A DNA stretch of 64,000 nt from Bradyrhizobium sp. 200 (GCF_023100945.1 NZ_CP064689.1:7980001-8044000), one strand, 5' to 3'. Positions 26,442-35,953 are shown, counted from the stretch's first letter. Made by a program: numbers and translations. Notes: generated from the letters alone by a model not told the origin.

Positions 26442-28190
26442 ATGGCTATGCAGAAGATCGCCGACGCATCCTCATTCCGAACTTCCGAGTTCGATACGCG
26501 CGGCTCTGCTCATGCCGCGGCTCCCGGCTTTCGTCACTTTCTCGGCACGCCGGCCCCAACGCAGCGCTTCCGCGCGTTCGGGATCGACCCGCTCACTTCA
26601 CCTGAACATCTGCCGAGACTCCGGGCGCTGATGCATCGCCTGTCGCGCCGGATGGATGCCGAAATACACTGGCCGCCCCACCGCTGTGGATCTGCGGAGC
26701 ACTGGGAAAACCCCCTGATCCCCTCGGGTTACACCTATCTGCTGCAATTCGTGGCGCACGATCTCGTTCATTCGGCGATCCCGCTTTCAGTTTCGGGAGG
26801 CTTGGGCGGCGGTACAGCCAATGCGCGCCGCGCGCCGCTTCGGCTGGAAACCCTGTTTGGAAGCGGTCCGGTCGGATCGCCGCACATTTACGCGCTCGAC
26901 GCGCCGAGTGACGACCGGCGCACCAAGCTGCGGCTCGGGCGAATGCGCTGGAAAGAGAACGAGCCTGCGACCGGATGCCCGTTTCGTGACATCGCACGGA
27001 CCCGGGCCGAGAATGTGACGGGGATCGACCGCAGTATCGCAGGGGTCCGGGTTGCCCTCACGGAGGCGCTGGTCGCCGATCCGCGCAATGACGATCACGC
27101 TGTGATGTCGCAGCTCACCGCGCTGTTTGCGCTGCTGCACAACGCCCTGATCGATCTCATACGCCGGCAGGAACGCAATAGCGGGCCGAACGGCCGGTTC
27201 GGCGCCGCCTATAAGCGCTTCCTCTGCGCCCGCGAGGCCGTCACGCTGATCTATCACAACATTCTCCGCAACGATCTGATGCGGCGGGTCATTCACCCGG
27301 CGATCTATGCGGCCTATAGCGGGCCGGCGCCGCATTTCATCGATCGGCCTGATGAATCCGGCCAGGGTCTTGCGATCGGCGACTGGGAAATTCCGTTCGA
27401 GTTCTCGCACGGCGCGTTTCGCTTCGGTCACGCCATGGTGCGACACGAATACTGCATCAATGATCTGTCGATTCAGGACCTCTACAGCACGCTTGAAAAG
27501 ACCTCCGCAAACGATCCGGTCAACATGCCGCTCGATGAAACCTGGATGGTGCAGTGGTCGCGCTTCTTCGAGATCAACGAAACCAAGCCGAACTTCAGCC
27601 GGCGCATTGGACCGTATCTCAGCGACGGGTTGGGCAACGATCAGATCTTTCCGGCGTTCGACGAGACCGAGCGGGTTGGCCTGCTCTACCGTGACCTGCT
27701 CGGCGCCGGGATCGCCGGCATGTGGTCGGTGGACGCGCTGATTGCCGAGATCGCGACCCGGAAACCACAATTCATCGCCATGTCACGCTTGCTTGCCGAC
27801 CGCGCCTATCGCGTCAGCCGGCTCCGCGATTGGCTGGTTGCCGCACCGGCGTATGGCGCGCTGACGGCCGAAGACATCGAAACCCTTTCGAACGATCCGC
27901 CGCTGCCCTTCTTCATCCTGTTCGAAGCGATGCAGCAACCGCAGGCAGAGGGCCAGCACCTTGGACCGCTCGGCTCGATCATCGTATCGGAAGTGATTTT
28001 CGGCGCGCTCGCAGGCGATCCGCGCTCATCCGGCGGCGACGCGCTCACAGGCCAGCTTGCCGATTTGTCTCGCGAATACTATCCGGCGAATTTTTTGCGG
28101 GAAATTCCCGACGTCTCAAGCATGGCGCAGTTGGTGAAGTTCACCACCGAAATTGCCGAACTGAAGCAGGCCGTGCCTGCATTTTTGTGA
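26442..28190 (+). CDS. animal haem peroxidase family protein
   Basis: A 582-residue member of the animal-type (myeloperoxidase/cyclooxygenase) peroxidase family, read from the ATG at 26442 (a second ATG follows at 26448). The distal haem region LQFVAHDLVH gives H106 and D107. DPRNDDHAVMSQLTALFALLHNALIDL is the usual helix after it, and FRFGHAMVRHEY supplies the proximal histidine at about H330. No signal peptide is evident from this start, so it may be cytoplasmic or exported by another route. The next gene follows after 41 bases in the same direction. The two face a SARP regulator and a YcaO gene, and bacterial members of this family have been linked to halogenation or oxidation chemistry, so a modification role is possible. 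Confidence 0.9.
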   Translation: MAMQKIADASSFRTSEFDTRGSAHAAAPGFRHFLGTPAPTQRFRAFGIDPLTSPEHLPRLRALMHRLSRRMDAEIHWPPHRCGSAEHWENPLIPSGYTYLLQFVAHDLVHSAIPLSVSGGLGGGTANARRAPLRLETLFGSGPVGSPHIYALDAPSDDRRTKLRLGRMRWKENEPATGCPFRDIARTRAENVTGIDRSIAGVRVALTEALVADPRNDDHAVMSQLTALFALLHNALIDLIRRQERNSGPNGRFGAAYKRFLCAREAVTLIYHNILRNDLMRRVIHPAIYAAYSGPAPHFIDRPDESGQGLAIGDWEIPFEFSHGAFRFGHAMVRHEYCINDLSIQDLYSTLEKTSANDPVNMPLDETWMVQWSRFFEINETKPNFSRRIGPYLSDGLGNDQIFPAFDETERVGLLYRDLLGAGIAGMWSVDALIAEIATRKPQFIAMSRLLADRAYRVSRLRDWLVAAPAYGALTAEDIETLSNDPPLPFFILFEAMQQPQAEGQHLGPLGSIIVSEVIFGALAGDPRSSGGDALTGQLADLSREYYPANFLREIPDVSSMAQLVKFTTEIAELKQAVPAFL

Positions 28191-28231
28191 AGCGGAATTG
28201 TTCCGTCTCACGCAACCCGAGGAGTAAGACG

Positions 28232-28645
28232 ATGCAGAGGATCGAAAGGCTACAGGTTACCAATCATGAGCGTTGGGGCAAGCTGGTGAAGACCTGGGCA
28301 ACCGGCACGAACTACCTCGAGGACGACAACGTCTATCCGCTGCCGGAGACGATGGACGAGTTCAAGGAGCAGCTCGCCAAGGCACAAATATTCGCCACCG
28401 TGCCGGATCGCTTCAAGCACATCACGTTCGTGAAGCAGGAACAGGACACGATCACGGTAAAGTTGCCGCCGAAGGTGATGATCGAGGATTCCGAGGCGCT
28501 GCTCAACCAGCCCGGAGCTACCTATCCGCTTCCGCCGTTCTACAAGCGCCTGTTCAACGGTATGGATCCCGTGATCCCGGAGAGCGAGAAGTTCAAGGTG
28601 CATGCCGAACGTATTGGCGACTACACCATCAGCGCCTGCGCCTGA
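28232..28645 (+). CDS. 137-residue protein of unknown function next to the peroxidase
   Basis: The gene starts at the ATG at 28232 after GAGGAG, 41 bases behind the peroxidase gene. I do not recognise the family. The protein is charged, has no signal peptide or membrane segment, and has just one cysteine, at residue 136 in the final TISACA. It contains a proline-rich middle (QPGATYPLPPFYKR). Its stop lies 18 bases from that of the convergent SARP gene. Its place suggests a peroxidase partner or a substrate of the neighbouring YcaO system, but nothing in the sequence proves either. Confidence 0.85.
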   Translation: MQRIERLQVTNHERWGKLVKTWATGTNYLEDDNVYPLPETMDEFKEQLAKAQIFATVPDRFKHITFVKQEQDTITVKLPPKVMIEDSEALLNQPGATYPLPPFYKRLFNGMDPVIPESEKFKVHAERIGDYTISACA

Positions 28646-28663
28646 AATCCACAAGCGGCCTTG

Positions 28664-30772
28664 TCACCAGCACAATGGCGCAATGCCTTCGACCGGAAAC
28701 CCGGCGCCGCGCAAGCTGCGGCGCAGGGTTTCCCACCGCGCCCTGATGTTGATGGGGTGCGCTTGCAGGAGCCAGCGTGTGATGGCCACGTCGGTCGGCG
28801 CGCCTGACCCAACCCAAAACGAGCGAATGCCGTTCAGAAATCGCTGCGCTTCCTCGCGCGCCAACTCGGGCTGCCCCAGCTCGAACAGCGCGACCGCACG
28901 CCATGCGGGCAGCGTCTGAATGACGTTGTGCGCGCTGTCGCAGGCCTCTATGGCGCCCGCATAGTCGCCGCACAGGCAGCGAATGATGCAGTGATAGCCC
29001 CATTCGAGGCGTGAGGGCGCCAGCGAAAGGGCAAGCGATTGGCTGGCGCGTAGCTGAGCTTGTTCGATCGAGCCGCAGAAAGCGCAATAGTGAGCGCTGG
29101 ACAGCAGCGTCCACGGATCGTTGTCGTTCAGCTCGCAAGCGAGGTCCATGTGCGGCGCCGCCTCGGCCTCGCGCAACGCAAACGTATAGGACCAGCCGCA
29201 ACAGAGATGCGCCCTGGAATCGACCGGATCGAGTTCAACGGCTGTCTTCGCCAGCTCAAGGGTCGCCTTTGCCTTGTCGAGATTGCGAAGAACCCCGGGA
29301 TGCACGAGATGCTCGATGTTGTTCATCTGCACAAGGCTGCTGTAGAACGGCGAGAAAGCAGGATTTTCCCGGATCGAGTCGCGGAAGATCACGACCGCCC
29401 GCTGCCAGCTTTCCTGGTCGAACTTCGCGATGAGATTCTGGCCGCGCAGCCAGCGGTCGTGAAGATCGAGCGAAACGTCGGGCTCGCCTGCCAGCCGCAT
29501 CAGCCGCTCGGTCGACAACTGCACGTTCAAGGAGGTCGCGATGCGGCGGATGATGCGCTGCTGGGTTTCAAACCAGTTGCCGAGGCCGAGCCGGAAGCTT
29601 TCGCTCCAGACATAGATCCCCATGGTATCGTCCCGCAACACCATCACGATGTTGATTTCGGCGCCCGCCTGGTAGGCGGTGGTTTCGATGCAGTATTGCG
29701 GCGCCGTGCCCGAGGCGGGAAGCACGACGGCCGCGGGCGGACGATCGACGACGCTCCATTCGCGGAAGCGCACGAGACAGGCGGCGAGATGTTGGGAGAA
29801 CCCCTGCACCAGATGGCTGTGATCCTCGTCGACGCCATGCATCGCAAAGGGCAGCAGCACCAGGCGCGTCTTGGCAGGTGCATTGGCCGGTGGCGACATC
29901 GCCACCGCCGGCTGGAAAGTGGAGCCCCTGATCATCCTGACGGCGAATTCGTCATTCGCTGCCGACGCGGCCCGATCGGCCGGCGCGCGCTCCAGAATGC
30001 CGAGCTTGATGTTCGCGACGAGTTCTTCGGTGGCCGACGACGGCTCCATCGCGTAGTCGCGGTCCAGCAGATCCCACAGCGCCTTGTAAATGCGCAGCGC
30101 ACCGGCGACATCGCCCTCTTCCGCATGCGCCCGCATCAGATAACGGCAGGCATATTCATGAGTCGGATCGAGATTGACGATCGCGGCCGCGATCCTCTTC
30201 TTGGAGTCGACGGGCACGCTCGCGGAGGTCAGACCTTCGTCGAGATTTCGCATCAGCCGTTCATGGATGGTCTGCCGCTTGGCCAGCACCCAGACCCGGA
30301 ATGACGGGTCGAGATCGTCCATTCCCTCGAGCAAGCGTCCGTCGAGTTGCGGAGTATCGAGCAGCAGCGGGTGAACGCGTCCGGTTTCGGCGAGTTGAAT
30401 CACGCTTTCGATATCGACTTCGATTCGTCCGACGTCGAGGCCGATCATCAGCCGCTCCGCGACGAAGCCGTCATATCCGGCGTCCTCGAGCATCGACCGC
30501 AGTTCACGAACGACCTGACGCAGCGAGGCGCGCGCTTTTTCCTCGTCCGAACGACTCCAGAGCATTCCGACCAGCCGCTCGCGGCTTTCCTGCTTCGCCT
30601 CCGATAATGCGAGGTAGCTCAGGACCGCACCCGCCTTACGGGTACGCAGTTCGATCGGCCGGCCGTTGAACCGCACGCCGAGCCGTCCGACCAGCGACAC
30701 GGACAGGCGCGGAGCGCTTTCGGGCGCCGCCGTGGCGTTGTCTGCTGTCATGGCGTTTGCGCTGGCCGGCAT
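28664..30772 (-). CDS. SARP-type transcriptional regulator with BTAD, TolB-like and TPR-like regions
   Basis: A 702-residue regulator. Residues about 24-115 form an OmpR-type winged helix (LVGRLGVRFNGRPIELRTRKAGAVLSYLAL, then ARASLRQVVRELRSML). Residues about 118-258 form the bacterial transcriptional activation domain. Residues about 305-430 resemble the TolB-like segment of CadC and adenylate cyclase relatives (LVLLPFAMHG..., IYVWSESFRLG, TQQRIIRRIATSL). The last 250 residues are helical repeats of TPR type. SARP regulators usually activate secondary-metabolite clusters. The gene is 41 bases downstream of the YcaO gene in the same direction, so the two are probably cotranscribed, which points to a natural-product or protein-modification role. 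Confidence 0.9.
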   Translation of the reverse strand: MPASANAMTADNATAAPESAPRLSVSLVGRLGVRFNGRPIELRTRKAGAVLSYLALSEAKQESRERLVGMLWSRSDEEKARASLRQVVRELRSMLEDAGYDGFVAERLMIGLDVGRIEVDIESVIQLAETGRVHPLLLDTPQLDGRLLEGMDDLDPSFRVWVLAKRQTIHERLMRNLDEGLTSASVPVDSKKRIAAAIVNLDPTHEYACRYLMRAHAEEGDVAGALRIYKALWDLLDRDYAMEPSSATEELVANIKLGILERAPADRAASAANDEFAVRMIRGSTFQPAVAMSPPANAPAKTRLVLLPFAMHGVDEDHSHLVQGFSQHLAACLVRFREWSVVDRPPAAVVLPASGTAPQYCIETTAYQAGAEINIVMVLRDDTMGIYVWSESFRLGLGNWFETQQRIIRRIATSLNVQLSTERLMRLAGEPDVSLDLHDRWLRGQNLIAKFDQESWQRAVVIFRDSIRENPAFSPFYSSLVQMNNIEHLVHPGVLRNLDKAKATLELAKTAVELDPVDSRAHLCCGWSYTFALREAEAAPHMDLACELNDNDPWTLLSSAHYCAFCGSIEQAQLRASQSLALSLAPSRLEWGYHCIIRCLCGDYAGAIEACDSAHNVIQTLPAWRAVALFELGQPELAREEAQRFLNGIRSFWVGSGAPTDVAITRWLLQAHPINIRARWETLRRSLRGAGFPVEGIAPLCW

Positions 30773-30813
30773 GCAACGGTTTCCGGAACCGGTTGGTAAA
30801 TATATCAGCCAGT

Positions 30814-32166
30814 CTACATCAAAGAGATGCCCCCGGTATAGGTTGCGCCGCCTCCGGTTCGCGCAATCACGTCCTGCAGCCTGGCCGTGACGATTTCGGA
30901 TGGCTCGAGTTGCAGGCCTGGGGCAATGATGCGAACCACCGGAACGGCGAAGCGCTGACGCGTGAGATCAAGGCAAAATGTCTCGATTCCCAGTTTTTTC
31001 AAACGCTGTACGATCAATCCAAATATGACGCTCGCTTCAGTTGCGCGAAGCGGCAGATGGGTCGCGTACTCCGCGACCGGCTGCAACAGTCTGCACTGAT
31101 CGGCATTGATCGTCGCGCGCTGCAGGTGGGTGCGATCCTGGGCGTTGAGCGCATCGTCGCCGCGCTCGCTTCGTTTGGCTATAACGACGGCGTCGGCCAA
31201 TTCGAGCTGACACATTTCGAGCACAGCGGAGCGGACCGCGGCCTCGAGCGCGGGCCGCGCAGCGAGGCCGAGGGTAAAGCCGGAACCGTCCGCCCGGCAG
31301 GAGACTGCCGCGACGCAGGGCACGCCGATATCCGTCGTGATATCGAGCAGCCATGTCCGGCGCTGCACCGATGCGCCGTGCCGGAGCTGCCGCAACAAAC
31401 CTTCCGCCGCGATGTCGGCTTTATGCTGCGGCGGAATCGAGCGGGGTAACTGACCGCCCCGCCACCACAGGCCGGCCGCATCGCGCTCGATCAATTCGAG
31501 CAGGCCGTGCAGTGCCGCGGCGTCCCGTGACGGACCGGCGGCCGATCCGATGCTCAAGGGAAACGGTGGCGCAAAGTCGCGCTGCGCCGGCGGACGCCGC
31601 AGGCAGATGTCCGCCGGAAGCCACACTTCGCCTCCGTCGGTCAGCCTCGTTGCTCGGTACCAGGAGAGCACTCGCTCCGGTTGCATGCGGCGTTCGGAAA
31701 GGGTGGAGATCAGCTCCAACGCGTTCGAACCGAATTTTCCGGCCCCGTCATCAACACCTAATTTGAGCAGCAGGTCCGTTCCGGTCTGCAATTGGGAGAG
31801 ATACTCGATTCCCTCGCCGATGCAGCCCTGAAATGCTTCCCGCAACGTCAGGCCGACGCCTGACACGCCGACCATCGGGCTTGCTTCATGCAAGGGATCG
31901 GCAAGCGCGGGATCGAATTGCGCACCAAAGCTGAACAGGCCGGGCGCATCGGGCGCGGCCAGTTCGAACACCCGCGCAAATCGGGACGCAGCTATGAGCA
32001 AATGAGCGCGATTCGCGGTCTCCGCGTTGCTTGATTCCGCGCCATATTCCAGCGCCTGCAGGACAAGTCCGGCATCGTGATCGCCGGCGGCGTCCACATC
32101 GTTGCCAAGAAGCAACGATGCCGCTCGTGCAAACAATTCCTGCATCGCATTTTCGGTGCCGCTCAC
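30814..32166 (-). CDS. YcaO-family protein
   Basis: A 450-residue YcaO-family protein. YcaO enzymes use ATP to activate backbone amides and make azolines, thioamides or amidines in peptides, or thioamides in proteins. The ATP-binding stretch GVSGVGLTLREAFQGCIGEGIEYLS, at about residues 100-125, reads GEGIEY where most have EAxER. ALHGLLELIERDA at about 218-230 keeps the canonical ExxERD form, and the C-terminal VVRIIAPGLQLEP resembles the family end. No PxPxP tail is present, so it is not a classical azoline-forming cyclodehydratase. The GTG start at 32166 has GAGG at the right distance. No TfuA or SagB-type partner, nor an obvious precursor peptide, lies beside it. It forms an operon with the SARP regulator. 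Confidence 0.85.
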   Translation of the reverse strand: MSGTENAMQELFARAASLLLGNDVDAAGDHDAGLVLQALEYGAESSNAETANRAHLLIAASRFARVFELAAPDAPGLFSFGAQFDPALADPLHEASPMVGVSGVGLTLREAFQGCIGEGIEYLSQLQTGTDLLLKLGVDDGAGKFGSNALELISTLSERRMQPERVLSWYRATRLTDGGEVWLPADICLRRPPAQRDFAPPFPLSIGSAAGPSRDAAALHGLLELIERDAAGLWWRGGQLPRSIPPQHKADIAAEGLLRQLRHGASVQRRTWLLDITTDIGVPCVAAVSCRADGSGFTLGLAARPALEAAVRSAVLEMCQLELADAVVIAKRSERGDDALNAQDRTHLQRATINADQCRLLQPVAEYATHLPLRATEASVIFGLIVQRLKKLGIETFCLDLTRQRFAVPVVRIIAPGLQLEPSEIVTARLQDVIARTGGGATYTGGISLM

Positions 32167-32235
32167 GGTGACCTCACGACTTGACGTGCAGACTCCGGAA
32201 CGAGAGGCCAGCCCGCCCTCGCCCTGGAGGACCTT

Positions 32236-32790
32236 ATGCTCGCGAAAGCCTTAGTCATAGCCATGGCAGCAGATATTGCTCGTTCAGACTATGCCAAGCC
32301 GACCTTGATTCGTAGCCGCAGCCGCGAGTGGCTGATCGCCTGCCGTTGGGGCCCGGAGGGCGAATATCTTTCGATCGCGACTGCCGGCCCAATCACCGAA
32401 CCTCTCGCATTGGTTGCACCGCAGGTGATCGCGCCTATTCATAGCCTGGTCGGCGTGCTGGTTTCCGAATCGGAATCACAATCCACCAGCACGTTTCTAT
32501 TGGTGCGCCAGTTGCCCGCTGCGATCGAGCTTGCCGGCACATTTTTTCCGGCCGATGGCTACGTGCTGCTGCAGGATCACGGCGATATCCATCTCGTCTG
32601 CAAGACGCGCTACTCGCATAGCTGCGGCTGGCTCGACGGCAAGGAGATCCGCAAGGACATTCCCGATCCGGCCCCCTATTCGGCCGAGGCCATGTCCTGG
32701 CATATCGAAGCGACGCGCCGTGACTGGATCGGCGAGTTCATTCCCAGCAGCAGACCGCCGGAGCGGCTTGCGATTCGCGCGACCGGTTGA
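32236..32790 (+). CDS. 184-residue protein of unknown function, divergent from YcaO
   Basis: The gene starts at the ATG at 32236, with GGAGG about seven bases before it, 69 bases from the divergent YcaO start. I do not recognise a family. There is no clear signal peptide or membrane helix. The C-terminal half has two cysteines in CKTRYSHSCGWLDGKEI (about residues 120-136) and several tryptophans. Divergent placement from YcaO suggests shared control, and it could be a substrate, partner or unrelated neighbour. Confidence 0.75.
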   Translation: MLAKALVIAMAADIARSDYAKPTLIRSRSREWLIACRWGPEGEYLSIATAGPITEPLALVAPQVIAPIHSLVGVLVSESESQSTSTFLLVRQLPAAIELAGTFFPADGYVLLQDHGDIHLVCKTRYSHSCGWLDGKEIRKDIPDPAPYSAEAMSWHIEATRRDWIGEFIPSSRPPERLAIRATG

Positions 32791-32857
32791 CGCCTGCGAT
32801 CGGATCATCCGGGAAACGGGCCGGCACGAGATAGCCGCCAGGCGTCCGGCGGGAAGA

Positions 32858-33307
32858 CTATCCTCGCGAGGGAAACCTCCGCCGCTCACCACGATCGACA
32901 GCATGCAGACGCGCAACCGTGGCTTTGGCCCGGGAAGTTCGAGCGGCGATGCTTTCAACCAGCTTCGCGATGCAAAGCCGCACGCGCGGACTGGTCGTCC
33001 GCGCATAGGCCTTGAGAACGCGCAAGGCGTCCGGCTCGGCGAGCAGGTGAATCGGTGAGTTCGATCGGGGAGGTCCAGCCCGGGAAGATTCGAACAACTC
33101 GCCAACCGAAACGCCCAGCACGGCGGCGATCTGTGACAAACGGCTGGCGCCTACCCGGTTGGCGCCCCGCTCGTATTTCTGCACCTGTTGAAAGCTGACG
33201 CCAATCCGTTCGGCGAGCATGGTTTGGCTCATGCCGCGATTGACCCGTAACATCCGAATTCTGGCGCCCACCATTGCATCGAGCGGGCCAGACTTCCTCG
33301 TCGCCAT
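32858..33307 (-). CDS. XRE-family helix-turn-helix regulator
   Basis: A 149-residue DNA-binding protein read from the ATG at 33307 (MATRKSGPLD). Residues about 13-72 are a classical XRE/Cro helix-turn-helix (GARIRMLRVNRGMSQTMLAERIGVSFQQVQKYERGANRVGASRLSQIA, broken here into the MSQTMLAERIG first helix and the VSFQQVQKYERG recognition helix). The basic C-terminal tail has no known domain. Such small XRE proteins are frequent in rhizobia. Target genes are not evident. Confidence 0.9.
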   Translation of the reverse strand: MATRKSGPLDAMVGARIRMLRVNRGMSQTMLAERIGVSFQQVQKYERGANRVGASRLSQIAAVLGVSVGELFESSRAGPPRSNSPIHLLAEPDALRVLKAYARTTSPRVRLCIAKLVESIAARTSRAKATVARLHAVDRGERRRFPSRG

Positions 33308-33364
33308 GGGCAGGCTCCCAACTGTTCGTTGGGATCCTATCACAACCTCAGGGAGCTGCGGGCG

Positions 33365-33691
33365 CTAATTTGCGATCACAGGAAGCGCTTTTACGCGCTG
33401 CTCGACATCGGCATGCTCGATCGTCAGCCGGCCTTTCGGGTCGATCGCCGCCTTCATGGCCGGCGGGTGACCGGTTTCGAGAAAGTGCTGCAGGACGGCG
33501 CGGCTCTCTTCCGAGAGCGCAAACAGCCCGCGCATCAATTCAAAAAATCCCGGCTCTTCCGCTACATAGAGCAGTTCGCGCAGCTCCGCGCCGGTATATT
33601 GTCCCAATGCCGTCAAAAGCCATTCGGTTTGGTCATTCGGATCGCTCTCAGGCACGCGATTCAGATAATAGACAACCGATTCCGCACTCAT
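33365..33691 (-). CDS. 108-residue protein of unknown function
   Basis: A small acidic helical protein (MSAESVVYYLNRVPESDPNDQTEWLLTALGQYTGAELREL...) with no cysteines, signal peptide or membrane segment. It reads like a compact regulator or adaptor. It lies 57 bases upstream of the XRE gene on the same strand, so the two may be cotranscribed. No function can be assigned. The 265 bases from 33692 to 33956 hold no convincing gene. Confidence 0.75.
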   Translation of the reverse strand: MSAESVVYYLNRVPESDPNDQTEWLLTALGQYTGAELRELLYVAEEPGFFELMRGLFALSEESRAVLQHFLETGHPPAMKAAIDPKGRLTIEHADVEQRVKALPVIAN

Positions 33692-33956
33692 TTCATCCCC
33701 CGGTACCTCGATAGCTCACAGGCCCCCCGATCCCGGACGGCTTTCTGGCAGCTAACTCCCGAGCCTAACACTGCTTGGCCCTTCGTGATTTCAGCGTGAT
33801 CGCTAAAGCGGCAGCGCCTGAAATCCGGTTCCGCAATCCCGTCTGGTCAGCGTGTGCCGAACTGGTGCAGTCAGGCGCAGCCTGGCGCAACAATTCTTGC
33901 GCCGCGCGGCAGCAGTCGGGAATTTCCCATTGCCCACAATCGCTTCGTCGCGGAAA

Positions 33957-35597
33957 TCAGAACGCCTTCGCGATAGCGCGCTGGGCGTCCTGCTGAATCA
34001 TCTTCAGATGGTTCTGGTCCCGGAAACTCTCGGCGTAAATCTTGTAGACGTCTTCGGTGCCCGATGGCCGCGCGGCAAACCATCCCGCCTCGGATTCGAC
34101 CTTGATGCCGCCGAAGGATTGATCGTTACCCGGCGCCCGGGTCCGAATCGCGCTGACCGGGTCACCGGCAAGCTGGCGCATGTCGAGCTGCTCCGGCCCG
34201 AGCGCCTTCAGCGCACTTTTCTGTTTCGGCGTCGCCGGCACGTCGATTCGCTCGTAGTAGGGCACGCCGAGTTCGGCCGTGAGGTTGGCAAACAACTGGC
34301 TTGGGTCGCGGCCGGTGCGGCCAAGGATTTCGGCGGCAAGCAGCCCCATCACCATGCCGTCCTTGTCGGTCGTCCAGACCGAGCCGTCGCGCTTGAGGAA
34401 CGATGCGCCGGCGCTTTCCTCGCCGGCGAATCCGAACGCACCGGTGCCGAGGCCTTCGACGAACCATTTGAAGCCGACCGGGGTTTCGACCAGCTTGCGG
34501 TTCAGCTTGCCTGCGACGCGGTCGATGATCGAGCTGGAGACGATGGTCTTGCCGATCGCGGCGCTGCTGCCCCATTGCGGCCGATGCTCGAACAGATAGG
34601 CGATCGCCGCGGCGAGAAAATGATTCGGATTCATCAGGCCGTTCGAGCGCGTCACGATGCCGTGCCGGTCGGCATCGGTGTCATTGGCAAAGGCGACGTC
34701 GTACCTGTCGCGCATTGCAATCAAGCTCGCCATCGCGAACGGTGAGGAACAATCCATGCGGATTTTTCCGTCCCAGTCCGCCGTCATGAAACGGAACGTC
34801 GGATCGACGGCATCGTTGACGACGGTCGCATCGATTCCATAACGCTCGATCAGCGGCGCCCAGTAGTGAACGGCCGCGCCACCAAGCGGATCGATGCCGA
34901 TCTTGACGCCGGAGGACTTGATCAGCGCCATGTCCACGGTATTGCCGAGGTCGGCGACATAGGGACCGATGTAGTCGTGCAGATGCGTCGAGGACGCCTT
35001 GCGGGCGCGTGCATATGGCACCCGCGCAACGCCCTTCATGTCGGCTTCCATGTAGGCGTTGGCGGCCTTTTCGACCTTCGCCGTCACGTCGGTGTCGGCC
35101 GGGCCGCCATGCGGCGGGTTATATTTGTATCCGCCATCCTCGGGCGGATTGTGCGACGGCGTGATGACAACGCCATCAGCAAGCCCGCTCGTTCGGCCCT
35201 TGTTGTAGCTCAGGATTGCATGCGAGATGACCGGCGTCGGCGTGTAGCCGCCACGCTCGTCGACCATGATGTCGACGCCGTTGGCGGCAAACACTTCCAC
35301 CGCGCTCGCCAGCGCCGGCTCGGCGAGCGCATGGGTATCGATGCCGACGAACAGCGGGCCCGTCAGCCCGGTCTCGCGGCGGTAATCGCAGATCGCCTGC
35401 GTCGTCGCCAGGATATGGTTTTCGTTGAACGAGTTCTTCAGCGATGTCCCGCGATGCCCCGACGTTCCAAAGGCAACGCGCTGGGTGGGATCGGACAGAT
35501 CCGGTTTCGACGCAAAATAGGCCGTTACCAACTGCGGCACGTTGACGAGAGAGGCGGGAGCGACCGGTTTGCCGGCAGCGGGATTGGGGGCAGTCAC
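33957..35597 (-). CDS. pgm: phosphoglucomutase (alpha-D-glucose phosphate-specific)
   Basis: A 546-residue enzyme that interconverts glucose-1-phosphate and glucose-6-phosphate, feeding glycogen, trehalose and surface-polysaccharide synthesis. The N-terminal FGTSGHRGTSL is at 43-53 and the phospho-serine S148 sits in ITPSHNPPEDGGYKYN. The metal loop DTDADRHG and the sugar-binding GEESAGASF segment are both present, and the C-terminal RPSGTEDVYKIYAESF phosphate-binding loop closes it. Length fits the family well. The GTG start at 35597 follows GAGGTC. No glycogen genes are next to it. Confidence 0.97.
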   Translation of the reverse strand: MTAPNPAAGKPVAPASLVNVPQLVTAYFASKPDLSDPTQRVAFGTSGHRGTSLKNSFNENHILATTQAICDYRRETGLTGPLFVGIDTHALAEPALASAVEVFAANGVDIMVDERGGYTPTPVISHAILSYNKGRTSGLADGVVITPSHNPPEDGGYKYNPPHGGPADTDVTAKVEKAANAYMEADMKGVARVPYARARKASSTHLHDYIGPYVADLGNTVDMALIKSSGVKIGIDPLGGAAVHYWAPLIERYGIDATVVNDAVDPTFRFMTADWDGKIRMDCSSPFAMASLIAMRDRYDVAFANDTDADRHGIVTRSNGLMNPNHFLAAAIAYLFEHRPQWGSSAAIGKTIVSSSIIDRVAGKLNRKLVETPVGFKWFVEGLGTGAFGFAGEESAGASFLKRDGSVWTTDKDGMVMGLLAAEILGRTGRDPSQLFANLTAELGVPYYERIDVPATPKQKSALKALGPEQLDMRQLAGDPVSAIRTRAPGNDQSFGGIKVESEAGWFAARPSGTEDVYKIYAESFRDQNHLKMIQQDAQRAIAKAF

Positions 35598-35698
35598 ATG
35601 ACCTCACAGAATGGATAGTTTCGCCGCACTATACGCGGAACCGATGGCATGGGCAAAATTGGGCATGACACCTCCGAAGCAAGCACATGCAGCCACCT

Positions 35699-35953
35699 CT
35701 AGTAAACGCCGCGTTGCCGAGGCGGTTTCCTGCCGCCCTGCGCGAAGTACGGATTGTTCAGGCACAGCGCCGCGCGGCCCGATGCGGACGCAGCACACTG
35801 CCCCAGCGAAGTGAAGCTGCAGTCGATAGAGCCGCCGCCAATGGCGTAGGTTTGCAGGCAGACCGGGAAACTTGGATCGTAGGTCTGAGCGCGCGTCGGC
35901 GCTGCGACCAGCAGCGTTCCGATCGTCAGGATCGTGCAAGCCAATACGCGCAT
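35699..35953 (-). CDS. DUF3551 domain secreted protein
   Basis: An 84-residue exported protein read from the ATG at 35953 (MRVLACTILTIG). It has a signal peptide ending APTRAQ, then the DUF3551 pattern: CLQTYAIGGGSIDCSFTSLGQCAASASGRAALCLNNPYF. Cysteines at regular places probably make disulfides. These small proteins are abundant in Bradyrhizobium and close relatives, so it also helps place the organism. Function unknown. Confidence 0.85.
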   Translation of the reverse strand: MRVLACTILTIGTLLVAAPTRAQTYDPSFPVCLQTYAIGGGSIDCSFTSLGQCAASASGRAALCLNNPYFAQGGRKPPRQRGVY

